Assembly (NCBI GenBank): GCA_905181745.1
Contig: CAJIYV010000021.1
Location: 1 to 13,981, forward strand
Direction of reading: 5' to 3'
Source of the DNA: an uncultured Actinomycetes bacterium
GTDB lineage: Bacteria; Actinomycetota; Actinomycetes; S36-B12
Length of the DNA: 13,981 nt
This document shows, one piece after another, positions 8,044-13,981 of this stretch (positions are counted from its first letter, which is position 1; each line of letters opens with the position of its first letter). The translations under genes were made by a program, and so were the position numbers. The notes under the pieces were generated by a model. It ran no database searches, had not been told where the DNA came from, and was given only the letters and a program-made list of their open reading frames with translations.

Positions 8044-8622
8044 CTAACTGTTAAATTTATTTTGGGCCAAATCTAAACCGCTAGTCACCAACGTCTCAAG
8101 TGCTTCACAACCCCGACTAATAAGTGCAGGTAATTCCTTGCGCTCACCTGCACTGAATTGCGAGAGCACGAAATCAGCAGGATCTTGCTGGCCCTGTGGT
8201 CTGCCAATTCCCATTCTGGTCCGGTAGTACTCACCAGAGCCAATTGATTTCTTGATGCTCTTAAGCCCATTGTGCCCATTGTCTCCCCCGCCAAGCTTTA
8301 GCCGGATTGCGGCGAAGTCAATATCGAGTTCGTCATGGACAACGATCAGGTTTTCGAGCGGCACGTCGTAGAAATCGAGGATCGACTTGATCGGTCCACC
8401 GCTTTCATTCATGTAACACAACGGGATAGCGAGTACCACGCTCTGCTGGGAACCGGGAAGCCCAATATGGCCTTCCCCAACTGCCGCAAATGCCTTCTTG
8501 TGCCGCGATAACTTTAATGACAGTTGTGCCGCAAGTTCGGCGACCACCATCGCACCAATGTTGTGCCTGGTGGCGGCATAGACGGGGCCAGGATTGCCTA
8601 GCCCCGCGATGACAAAAGTCAC
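8044..8622 (-). CDS. pth: Peptidyl-tRNA hydrolase
   Basis: Pth cleaves the ester bond of peptidyl-tRNAs released from stalled ribosomes and recycles the tRNA in the cytoplasm. The 192 residues match the family length. The active-site set is complete: GLGNPG at 7-12 (Asn10), catalytic His20 in RHNIG, YMN at 70-72 (Asn72), VHDELD at 95-100 (Asp97) and HNGL at 117-120 (Asn118). The loop before HNGL reads GGGDNGHNG where GGSAGGHNG is usual, a mild variation that leaves the key asparagine. The start is GTG, sharing one base with the rplY stop (TAGTG). A GGAG sits unusually close, which again suggests coupling to upstream translation. Pairing of L25 and Pth genes is standard in actinobacteria. Confidence 0.97.
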   Translation of the reverse strand: MTFVIAGLGNPGPVYAATRHNIGAMVVAELAAQLSLKLSRHKKAFAAVGEGHIGLPGSQQSVVLAIPLCYMNESGGPIKSILDFYDVPLENLIVVHDELDIDFAAIRLKLGGGDNGHNGLKSIKKSIGSGEYYRTRMGIGRPQGQQDPADFVLSQFSAGERKELPALISRGCEALETLVTSGLDLAQNKFNS

Positions 8623-9206
8623 TACTCCGCAACAGGCTCAGCCGGGACGATGTCGGTCTCTGCAGCTTCCAAGGTGGAGGCGGCGGATGCAGCGGCAGCA
8701 TCTTCGCTGGCACCCGCGGCGGCGGCAGCGGCAGCAAGTTCAATCGCCTTTTCCCTAGCGTCTTCGACCGCGTGAGACACTGCGTCAAGAGGCAGCTCGC
8801 CATTGGCAACGGACTCTTCCCATGACTGCATCACCATTGCGACGTCGAGCCCGGCTTCTTCAGCTGCTGAATGCACCTGGGCGACTGCGTCCGCATAGTC
8901 GCTACGAAGTGCTGCTTCTTGTTTGGTAATCACCAGAAGGTCAAGGTGCTCAAGGTTAAGGCGAACTGGGTCGCGCTGAATATCGCGCGGTTTCGTGAGG
9001 TAGGTCTGGCTGTCAAAAGCAATATTGAGCACCACGCGAGGTTTACGAAGGGCTAAGTTCAATTCGTGCTCTGGCAGGGTGACGTGCATGAGCGAGATAT
9101 CTGTGCCGTACAGGACTGCAGGAACCTGGCCGCCACGGCGGATCCGACGCGCAGCGCCCTTGCCAAATTCCGAGCGGGGGGAAGCGGTAATGTTGACGTT
9201 AGTCAC
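8622..9206 (-). CDS. rplY: 50S ribosomal protein L25 (Ctc family) with an atypical C-terminal half
   Basis: L25 binds 5S rRNA in the large ribosomal subunit. Residues 1 to about 94 are a normal L25 domain: SPRSEFGKGAARRIRRGGQVPAVLYG at the start, and PRDIQRDPVRLNLEHLDLLVI at the end, as expected of the 5S-binding fold. In most Ctc/TL5-type actinobacterial proteins a beta-rich TL5 domain follows. Here residues 95-194 instead look helical, with many Ala and Glu residues, a poly-Ala stretch near 158-165 and an acidic Pro/Ala tail, and I do not see the usual beta-strand pattern. The total length (194) still resembles the two-domain form. The start is GTG at 9206 with AAGGAG five bases upstream. 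The gene follows prs after a 146-base leader and shares one base with pth. Confidence 0.92.
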   Translation of the reverse strand: MTNVNITASPRSEFGKGAARRIRRGGQVPAVLYGTDISLMHVTLPEHELNLALRKPRVVLNIAFDSQTYLTKPRDIQRDPVRLNLEHLDLLVITKQEAALRSDYADAVAQVHSAAEEAGLDVAMVMQSWEESVANGELPLDAVSHAVEDAREKAIELAAAAAAAGASEDAAAASAASTLEAAETDIVPAEPVAE

Positions 9207-9352
9207 GAAGTCTCCTTGTAAGTGATCGGCACGTTGAGGTTTAGCAGTTGCGCGCCAAGGGGAGGGACTAAAGCCCGACCACGTCGATCACGGTGCCACA
9301 CTCGCTGCACCCTCGCCGAGGAACAGCCTGAGTCTACAAAGACCTGCTTTGG
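9207..9352 (-). promoter_or_regulatory. prs-rplY leader with several hairpins, possible L25 regulatory RNA
   Basis: The 146-base gap is long for this compact operon. On the minus strand it can form three local hairpins. The first is a GUCU/AGAC stem (9343-9332). The second is CCUC-GGC-GAGG (9321-9311). The third is ACCGUG-AUCGA-CGUGGU with two G-U pairs (9294-9278). The third hairpin contains GUGAUCG (9291-9285), which is perfectly complementary to CGAUCAC (9228-9222), four bases from the AAGGAG of rplY. The local hairpin and the long-range pairing exclude each other. Leaders that regulate ribosomal protein genes by autogenous binding are known for many such genes; that this one does so is inference from position and folding potential only. 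No convincing promoter was seen. Confidence 0.4.
9212..9217 (-). promoter_or_regulatory. Ribosome binding site of rplY
   Basis: AAGGAG lies five bases before the GTG at 9206. It sits just downstream of a sequence, CGATCAC on the minus strand at 9228-9222, that can pair with the leader, so access to this site may be controlled by RNA folding. Confidence 0.8.
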
Positions 9353-10354
9353 CTAGTGCGAGGAGGTGTGCCGACCGAAGTCTTCGTCTTCAAACATCCG
9401 GGTAACCGAGCCGTCGGTGAACACTTCATTGATCGCTGTAGCCAGTAACGGAGCGATTGAAAGCACCGTGAGCTTGTCAAATCGGCGCTCTTGCGGGATC
9501 GGGAGCGTATCGGTTACTACTACCTCGGAAATATTGGAGTTCTGGAGGCGTTCGCGGGCCGGGTCGCTCAAAATCGCGTGCGTTGCAGCCACGATGACCT
9601 GCGAGGCACCATTTTCAAACAGGGTCTCTGACGCCTTCACAATTGTGCCACCGGTGTCGATCATGTCGTCAACGACAACGCACACGCGATCTTTGACGTC
9701 GCCCACGACTTCCAGTACCCGCACCTGATTAGGGATATCGGGATCGCGACGTTTATGAATAATTGCCAGGGGTGCGCCCAATACATCGGTCCACCGTTCA
9801 GCAACGCGGACTCGGCCAGCATCAGGGGACACCACAGTGATTTTGCTACCGTCGACTTTGGATGCAACGTGTTGGGCCAAAAGCGGCAATGCGAAAAGGT
9901 GATCTACTGGTCCATCAAAAAAACCTTGAATCTGCGAAGTGTGCAAATCAACGGTCATGAGGCGATTAGCTCCGGCAGTCTTAAACAGGTCTGCCATCAG
10001 GCGGGCGGAGATCGGTTCACGGCCTCGGTGCTTTTTATCTTGGCGGGCGTACCCGTAAAAGGGCACAACCACCGTGATGCGCTTTGCGGAGGCGCGCTTG
10101 AGTGCATCAATCATGATCAGTTGTTCCATGATCCACTTATTAATGGGCGTGGTGTGGCTTTGAAGCACGAATGCGTCACCACCGCGAACAGATTCACGAA
10201 ACCGGACGAAGATCTCGCCATTAGCAAAATCATGTGCGGTAACGGGGGTCAGATCAATGCCTAGGTTTTCAGCGACCTGCTCGGCCAACTCCGGGTGCGA
10301 CCTGCCAGATAACAGCAGGAGATGCTTCTGGGTTGGGACTGACTTTTCGGCCAC
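9353..10354 (-). CDS. prs: Ribose-phosphate pyrophosphokinase (PRPP synthetase)
   Basis: This cytoplasmic enzyme transfers pyrophosphate from ATP to ribose 5-phosphate, making PRPP for purine, pyrimidine, histidine, tryptophan and NAD synthesis; in actinobacteria PRPP also feeds decaprenyl-phosphoryl arabinose. The 333 residues carry YGYARQDKK at 100-108, VDLHTSQIQGFFDGPVDHL at 135-153 (metal-binding His137), VVSPDAGRVRVAERW at 174-188, KRRD at 201-204 and the PRPP loop VVVDDMIDTGGTI at 226-238. These are hallmarks of a class I Prs. It starts with GTG at 10354 behind AAAGGTGGAG. It lies 82 bases after glmU, a pairing conserved in actinobacteria that links two precursor-making enzymes. Confidence 0.98.
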   Translation of the reverse strand: MAEKSVPTQKHLLLLSGRSHPELAEQVAENLGIDLTPVTAHDFANGEIFVRFRESVRGGDAFVLQSHTTPINKWIMEQLIMIDALKRASAKRITVVVPFYGYARQDKKHRGREPISARLMADLFKTAGANRLMTVDLHTSQIQGFFDGPVDHLFALPLLAQHVASKVDGSKITVVSPDAGRVRVAERWTDVLGAPLAIIHKRRDPDIPNQVRVLEVVGDVKDRVCVVVDDMIDTGGTIVKASETLFENGASQVIVAATHAILSDPARERLQNSNISEVVVTDTLPIPQERRFDKLTVLSIAPLLATAINEVFTDGSVTRMFEDEDFGRHTSSH

Positions 10355-10356
10355 TG

Positions 10357-10366
10357 CTCCACCTTT
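10357..10366 (-). promoter_or_regulatory. Ribosome binding site of prs
   Basis: AAAGGTGGAG lies two bases before the GTG at 10354; the AAGG part is at ordinary spacing. It supports the chosen GTG start. The rest of the 82-base glmU-prs gap (10367-10437) shows no clear promoter or terminator. Confidence 0.6.
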
Positions 10367-10437
10367 ACTGGTTGCGATCTAACTCACCGAGAAAACTATT
10401 CACTTATGTCTTGCGCGGGGAAGGTGGGTGTTCTGGA

Positions 10438-11892
10438 CTAAATCTTTTCATGTCCCGATTGATCGGATTGCGTTGCCCTCTGTGCGGCCTGCGCTGACTG
10501 CGTCCCAGGGCGCTTTCGAAGAACCCAATCCAGAATATTGCGTTGCCGGGCCCGACCTACGGCCATCGCACCGGCGGGGACGTCCTCTGTCACCACTGAG
10601 CCCGCTGCCGTGTAAGCCCCATCTCCAATCACCACAGGCCCAATCAACATATTGTCGGAGCCAACCCGGGCCTGGTCCCCCACCGTGGTGTGGTGTTTCT
10701 CGACTCCGTCATAGTTGACGAAAATAGTGCCCGCACCAATATTGGTGCCAACGCCGATAGTGGCATCACCAACATAGGAAAGGTGCGGGACTTTGGAGCC
10801 CTCACCCAGCTGAGCATTTTTCATTTCAACGAAGGCGCCGGCCTTGCCCGAAGCGCCGATTACAGTCCCGGGCCGCAGATAGGTGTAAGGACCTACCGTT
10901 GCGCCGGCACCAATCACGACAAGTTCGGCCCACGTGTGACGAATAATCGCGTTGACACCGACTTCAGCAGAAATCAAAGTGGTTCCCGGACCTACCTGAG
11001 CGCCAGTTTCAATGGCGGTCGGCCCGCGCACAGTAGTCTGTGGGAATAACGTTACATCGCGGGCCAATTCGGCATCCACGTCAATCCACGTGCTCTCCGG
11101 GTCAAGCATGGTGACTCCAGCTTTCATCCACTTGTCATTTATTCGATCGCGCATAATTGCCATTGCTGCTGCAAGTTGTGAGCGGTCGTTGATTCCCAGG
11201 ATGTCACTTGTGTCGTGTACACCCACCCCAATCACAACGTCACCGCGTGAGGCCAAAATCTCAATGACATCCGTCAGGTATTCCTCTCCCTGCGAATTGT
11301 TGGTATTCAGTCCGGTAATCGCATCAAGTAATGCCGCTCCGTCAAATGCGTACATGCCCGAATTGATCTCGCTGATTTCACGCTGCTGCGGGGTCGCATC
11401 CTTTTCTTCTACGATTCCCACAACCCGGTCGCTCGAACGAAGAACGCGCCCATAGCCAAAGGGGTTATCCAGATCCGCTGTTAACACTGTTGCCGCAGCT
11501 GTGCTTTCAACATGTTTCATCAACATCGTGACTAAAGATTCACCAGTAAGCAACGGAGTGTCCCCGGTAAGCACAACTACTGGGGCTTCACTTGTCGTAA
11601 CCCCACGTCCGGTCAAAAACTCCAGAGCAACGCGGACCGCATGGCCGGTTCCATTGCGTTGTGTTTGTTCGACGGTTGCCACCCAGGGTGCCACTTCATC
11701 AAGGTGCGCGACCACCTGTTCGCTTTCGTGGCCCACAACCACCACGAGGTGCTCGGGCTCAATAGTTGCGGCCGCTTCAACCACGTGACCCAACAGGCTA
11801 CGTCCAGAAATTTCGTGGAGAACTTTTGGTGTTGCTGACTTCATGCGGGTTCCTTCACCTGCCGCAAGAATGATCACAATTGGGGGGCGCAC
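10438..11892 (-). CDS. glmU: Bifunctional GlmU: GlcN-1-P acetyltransferase / GlcNAc-1-P uridyltransferase
   Basis: GlmU makes UDP-N-acetylglucosamine, the peptidoglycan precursor, in two steps carried by two domains. The N-terminal uridyltransferase has LAAGEGTRMKSATPK at 9-23, GTGHAV at 81-86, GD at 110-111 and NSGMY at 177-181. The C-terminal acetyltransferase is a left-handed beta helix of hexapeptide repeats from about 260 to 440, with the catalytic-loop KVPHLSYVGD at 367-376 (His370). A Gln/Ala/Ser-rich tail (about 460-484) is of the kind seen in actinobacterial GlmU. The start is GTG at 11892 with no good ribosome binding site. The gene begins only a few bases beyond an integrase remnant, so its native upstream region may have been altered. 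Confidence 0.98.
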   Translation of the reverse strand: MRPPIVIILAAGEGTRMKSATPKVLHEISGRSLLGHVVEAAATIEPEHLVVVVGHESEQVVAHLDEVAPWVATVEQTQRNGTGHAVRVALEFLTGRGVTTSEAPVVVLTGDTPLLTGESLVTMLMKHVESTAAATVLTADLDNPFGYGRVLRSSDRVVGIVEEKDATPQQREISEINSGMYAFDGAALLDAITGLNTNNSQGEEYLTDVIEILASRGDVVIGVGVHDTSDILGINDRSQLAAAMAIMRDRINDKWMKAGVTMLDPESTWIDVDAELARDVTLFPQTTVRGPTAIETGAQVGPGTTLISAEVGVNAIIRHTWAELVVIGAGATVGPYTYLRPGTVIGASGKAGAFVEMKNAQLGEGSKVPHLSYVGDATIGVGTNIGAGTIFVNYDGVEKHHTTVGDQARVGSDNMLIGPVVIGDGAYTAAGSVVTEDVPAGAMAVGRARQRNILDWVLRKRPGTQSAQAAQRATQSDQSGHEKI

Positions 11893-12269
11893 GACACCAG
11901 CCTACTTCGCCGCGATGCCACAGTGAGGGCCATCACAAGAATCATGAGCCGGTAGGAGCCAGCAGAGTCACCAAGGTCTACTACTTGATCACTGGTCAAA
12001 CGCCAACGTTCGTCAATTTTTTCGATCTTAGGCAGGAACCCCTTCCCACCTAATTGCTTCACCCGGCCAGCAGGACTATTGATGAGCCGCTCACCCATGA
12101 CTGCTAGATCGAGGATCTGCTTGAACACAGTGAATGCTTTATGTACCCGCTGGGCCGAGTCCTGACGACCCATACTGATCACCCATCTAGTCACACGATC
12201 AGTCTCCTTCTGGACACGTGCAGGCTCTGACATTAATTTCGTGTAAAACCGGTAATTCACCTTGCGCAT
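11874..12269 (-). pseudogene. Truncated tyrosine recombinase (phage integrase family) remnant
   Basis: The 131-codon reading frame resembles the middle of actinobacterial phage-type integrases. Residues about 15-72 (PARVQKETDRVTRWV ... QRVHKAFTVFKQILDLAVMGERLINSPAGRVK) match the style of the helical core-binding domain. RLTSDQVVDLGDSAGSYRLMILVMALT at about 90-116 matches the first helices of the catalytic domain. Normally a TGxRxGE box with the first catalytic Arg comes next. Here the frame breaks: in another frame the DNA just after codon 116 still reads like a decayed box (GGC ATC-GC GGC GAA GTA), and then glmU begins. The N-terminal arm-binding domain and all downstream catalytic residues are missing. 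The last 19 bases of the open frame overlap glmU and show no integrase likeness. I infer a dead relic. An active short protein is less likely, since no ribosome binding site was found. Confidence 0.72.
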
Positions 12270-12303
12270 CCGCGGATAAGCCAGAGGGGTTGTTCATTTT
12301 CAC

Positions 12304-12312
12304 TGGTACCCT
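12304..12312 (+). promoter_or_regulatory. Possible extended -10 element for the methyltransferase gene
   Basis: TGGTACCCT fits the extended -10 pattern TGnTAnnnT about 33 bases before the ATG at 12345. No matching -35 box is seen at normal spacing, so this is weak. The surrounding 12270-12344 gap separates the integrase remnant from the divergent methyltransferase gene and holds nothing else I can name. Confidence 0.22.
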
Positions 12313-12344
12313 CGACCTCACCACCTGACCGTGGGTGTACTTGC

Positions 12345-13328
12345 ATGTCAACGAAGAGGCAAACTTTGGATTCACAACCAGCCCACCCCCGGCATATTCT
12401 TGACGGAGGCATGGGACATCTCCTTCGACGCAAAGGTGTGCCGGTCAGCGGTGCAATCGGGTCGATGGAACGTTTCCTCAATGTTGCTTTGGCTAACCGA
12501 AATCAAAAAGAAACTGTTTGCGAATCCCACCTCGATTTCCTGCGTGCCGGCGCAAATGTCATCACCACCAACAACTATGCCTGTGTGCCTTCCGCGCTTG
12601 CGCTGAGCCCCAATCCCTCTCCACAACTCATTACTGATCTCATCGATGCCGCAGGACAAATAGCGCGACAGGCATGCCAACTCCATGCTCAAGAACTACC
12701 GCTGAATTCCACTCTGCCGATGGTGGCGGGATGCGTACCGCCACTACACGAAAGCTATCGACCAGACCGTGTGGGAAGCGAGAGTGAACTGACGGGTGAA
12801 TACGCTCACATAGTCGAAGCTATCGCGCCACATGCTGACTTATTGCTGTGCGAGACCATGAGTTCTGTTCGTGAAGGCAAATTAGCAGCGCAAGCCGCAA
12901 ATCGGGCCGGTATTCCCGTGTGGATTGCTTGGACCCTCGCTGAAGACGCAAGTGGCAAACTCCGAAGTGGTGAGTCCGTACAGGACGCGGTTAGAGCGGT
13001 CAATTCGTATGAAAACGTGCAGGCAATGCTATTTAATTGCTCGTCCGCTGCTTCGATCACGGCAGCTTTGCCCCAACTTCGCGAAGCTGCACCAAGTAGC
13101 ATGCTGTTGGGAAGCTACGCGAACGGTTTTCAGACAGTCAAAGTTTCCGGTGGTGGTCGGGAAGATTCGTCGGGTGGCCAGTCCGAATACGACGGAGATT
13201 CGACGCCAGAGGCGTATGCGAAACAGGCTCAGCGGTGGGTAGAACAGGGTGTAGAAATTGTCGGGGGATGCTGCGGAATCTTTCCCGAACATATCCACGC
13301 AATCGAGCGTAAAATTCGCCGCGGCTAA
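12345..13328 (+). CDS. Homocysteine S-methyltransferase (MmuM-like, zinc dependent)
   Basis: The enzyme class transfers a methyl group from S-methylmethionine (or S-adenosylmethionine) to homocysteine, giving methionine, in a zinc-thiolate TIM barrel. The 327-residue protein shows the barrel's first strand ILDGGMGHLLRR (18-29), ITTNNY at 73-78, LLLCETM (166-172), the zinc cysteine in FNCSS (Cys232) and the C-terminal GGCCG pair (Cys309, Cys310). All three zinc ligands are present. Length fits the stand-alone methyltransferase rather than cobalamin-dependent MetH. The ATG at 12345 is chosen because the domain begins by residue 18; the sequence upstream has only GTGGGTG as a poor ribosome binding site. 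It is the only plus-strand gene and is probably transcribed alone. The methyl donor is not certain from sequence, so no gene symbol is given. Confidence 0.93.
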   Translation: MSTKRQTLDSQPAHPRHILDGGMGHLLRRKGVPVSGAIGSMERFLNVALANRNQKETVCESHLDFLRAGANVITTNNYACVPSALALSPNPSPQLITDLIDAAGQIARQACQLHAQELPLNSTLPMVAGCVPPLHESYRPDRVGSESELTGEYAHIVEAIAPHADLLLCETMSSVREGKLAAQAANRAGIPVWIAWTLAEDASGKLRSGESVQDAVRAVNSYENVQAMLFNCSSAASITAALPQLREAAPSSMLLGSYANGFQTVKVSGGGREDSSGGQSEYDGDSTPEAYAKQAQRWVEQGVEIVGGCCGIFPEHIHAIERKIRRG

Positions 13329-13555
13329 AACACGCCTCCACTTTCGAGCGCGATTCCTTTCTAAGTTGACCACGAATAAAGGCTAGCCGTAGAAATCTTG
13401 CTCGATTATGGGTGGAGCAACAAGCACAACGGCCCTGATGCAGCCAGTCGTCAACAACTCCTGTCTGCTCTCATAAAGAGCGCCGCGGCATGGGGCACCT
13501 ACGGATACAGCATCAATCAAAAGAACCCCAGGACATCAATGGACTCAAGCGCCCT

Positions 13556-13569
13556 AACCCCCAGGGGTT
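13556..13569. repeat. GC-rich palindrome, possible terminator hairpin
   Basis: AACCCC, two bases, then GGGGTT form a perfect palindrome; as RNA a 5-pair stem with a 4-base loop is realistic. A related string, AACCCCAGG, occurs about 33 bases earlier. No T tract follows on either strand, so terminator function is only a suggestion from its position between converging genes. Confidence 0.4.
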
Positions 13570-13644
13570 CCCCCATGACTCCTCTTTAATTCGACTAGGG
13601 GCGACAAGGGTGGATTGGGCTGGACAAGGCGTGCCGATACGCCG

Positions 13645-13668
13645 CTGGTAGCAATACTGGTAGCAGAG
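13645..13668. repeat. Two-copy 12-base tandem repeat
   Basis: CTGGTAGCAATA is followed directly by CTGGTAGCAGAG, with the first nine bases identical. It is outside any supported gene, 23 bases beyond the stop of the small minus-strand gene. It could be a binding site or chance. Confidence 0.5.
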
Positions 13669-13691
13669 ATCGCCGAGATTTCGGTTTGTGC

Positions 13692-13967
13692 TTAATCAGA
13701 AGATATCGACATTGTGCTTGCATCTGGATCAGGATCGCCACCTGCTTCAGCAATGAGTTCTGCGTTGTCCTCCATGTGACTTTGCAGCACTTCCATCGAT
13801 GGAGCGAACATGACCACATGAATCGTATCGACGTCCTGTAAATCCTGTCCGCGATAAAGAGTCCGGATGCCATAGTCCTTGTCGCGATGTTCTTCAAGAG
13901 CGTCAAAGGCTGCCAGCCAGTGGTCGTAACCTTTTGTTATTTTTCCTTTGATTATTACCGTGGGCAT
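13692..13967 (-). CDS. Small conserved-looking protein, possibly a dimeric alpha/beta-barrel (ferredoxin-like) fold
   Basis: The 91-residue protein starts MPTVIIKGKI, has a helix-like stretch with WLAAFDALEEHRDKDYGI (17-34), a beta-like TLYRGQDLQDVDTIHVVMFA (36-55) and a second helix (57-74), ending in an acidic Asp/Ser tail. The strand-helix-strand-strand-helix order and the opening motif resemble small stress-responsive or cyclase-like dimeric alpha/beta-barrel proteins, but I cannot assign a family. There is no signal peptide. The ATG at 13967 is supported by AGGAG seven bases upstream. It points toward the methyltransferase gene and away from the window edge, so any operon partners lie outside. 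Confidence 0.75.
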   Translation of the reverse strand: MPTVIIKGKITKGYDHWLAAFDALEEHRDKDYGIRTLYRGQDLQDVDTIHVVMFAPSMEVLQSHMEDNAELIAEAGGDPDPDASTMSISSD

Positions 13968-13974
13968 TTACTTG

Positions 13975-13979
13975 CTCCT
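13975..13979 (-). promoter_or_regulatory. Ribosome binding site of the small 91-residue gene
   Basis: AGGAG lies seven bases upstream of the ATG at 13967 and confirms this small frame as translated rather than a shadow frame. Confidence 0.75.
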
Positions 13980-13981
13980 AT

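Larger units (their letters stand above)
13329..13691. other. 363-base convergent intergenic region without a supported gene
   Basis: The region lies between two converging genes. It contains a weak 63-codon plus-strand frame (13398-13589, TTG start, no ribosome binding site, no recognisable motif) and short broken minus-strand frames, none of which I can support as a gene. It carries the AACCCC/GGGGTT palindrome at 13556-13569, a GGCGT/ACGCC hairpin at 13628-13643 and a 12-base tandem repeat at 13645-13668. No tRNA or recognised RNA gene was seen. It may hold transcription end points for both neighbours or decayed mobile DNA. Confidence 0.6.

Noticed and set aside
8270..8295. Altered loop GGGDNGHNG in Pth as a sign of inactivation
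   Set aside because: The catalytic His20 and Asp97 and the substrate-binding Asn10, Asn72 and Asn118 are all present; the change is in the glycine-rich approach to HNG.
11893..12060. Promoter for glmU inside the integrase remnant (TTGACG and similar hexamers)
   Set aside because: TTGACG-like boxes occur, but no acceptable -10 lies at normal spacing, so no promoter is called.
11893..12344. Search for a tRNA-Gln gene upstream of glmU
   Set aside because: No acceptor stem, T-arm consensus or anticodon arm could be fitted on either strand here or in the other gaps, so no tRNA is reported.
13556..13569. CRISPR or larger repeat array in the spacer
   Set aside because: Only a single palindrome and one two-copy repeat are present; there is no regular repeat-spacer pattern.
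13398..13589. 63-codon plus-strand frame in the convergent spacer
   Set aside because: It has a TTG start, no Shine-Dalgarno and no recognisable motif; described within the spacer but not called as a gene.

Overview
The window looks like a chromosomal housekeeping segment from an actinobacterium (Actinomycetota). The evidence is gene order and protein style: on the minus strand, reading from high to low coordinate, glmU, prs, rplY (L25/Ctc), pth, mfd and mazG follow one another, which is the conserved actinobacterial arrangement. Two lipoproteins have clear lipoboxes, GTG starts are very common (seven of the ten large minus-strand genes up to glmU), and GlmU has an actinobacterial type of Gln/Ala-rich tail. 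Base composition looks intermediate by eye, not the very high GC of Streptomyces or Mycobacterium, so a medium-GC aquatic or soil lineage is possible. I cannot name a genus.

Layout. Positions 1-194 hold no gene I can support, only two small inverted repeats. Positions 195-9206 are a tightly packed minus-strand series: rplY, pth, a cysQ-type phosphatase, mfd, a SurA-N-like lipoprotein, mazG, a DUF885 zincin-like protein and a small helical lipoprotein. Many junctions overlap or nearly touch (rplY/pth share 1 base, cysQ/mfd share 4, mazG/DUF885 share 8), so co-transcription is likely. A 146-base leader (9207-9352) separates prs from rplY and can form mutually exclusive RNA pairings next to the rplY ribosome binding site. 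prs (9353-10354) and glmU (10438-11892) complete the block.

Immediately upstream of glmU, on the same strand, is a truncated tyrosine-recombinase (phage integrase type) reading frame. It keeps the core-binding region and the start of the catalytic domain but lacks the catalytic residues. Beyond it, on the plus strand, is a homocysteine S-methyltransferase (12345-13328). A 363-base convergent intergenic region with a GC-rich palindrome and a short tandem repeat follows, and then a small minus-strand protein of unknown function (13692-13967).

Functionally, the block joins precursor supply (GlmU makes UDP-GlcNAc for peptidoglycan, Prs makes PRPP), translation quality (L25 on 5S rRNA, Pth recycling peptidyl-tRNA), nucleotide sanitation (MazG, CysQ) and transcription-coupled repair (Mfd). 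No complete defence, biosynthetic or mobile system is present. The points most worth a second look are the integrase remnant abutting glmU, the possible RNA switch before rplY, and an L25 whose C-terminal half does not look like the usual TL5/CTC beta domain.
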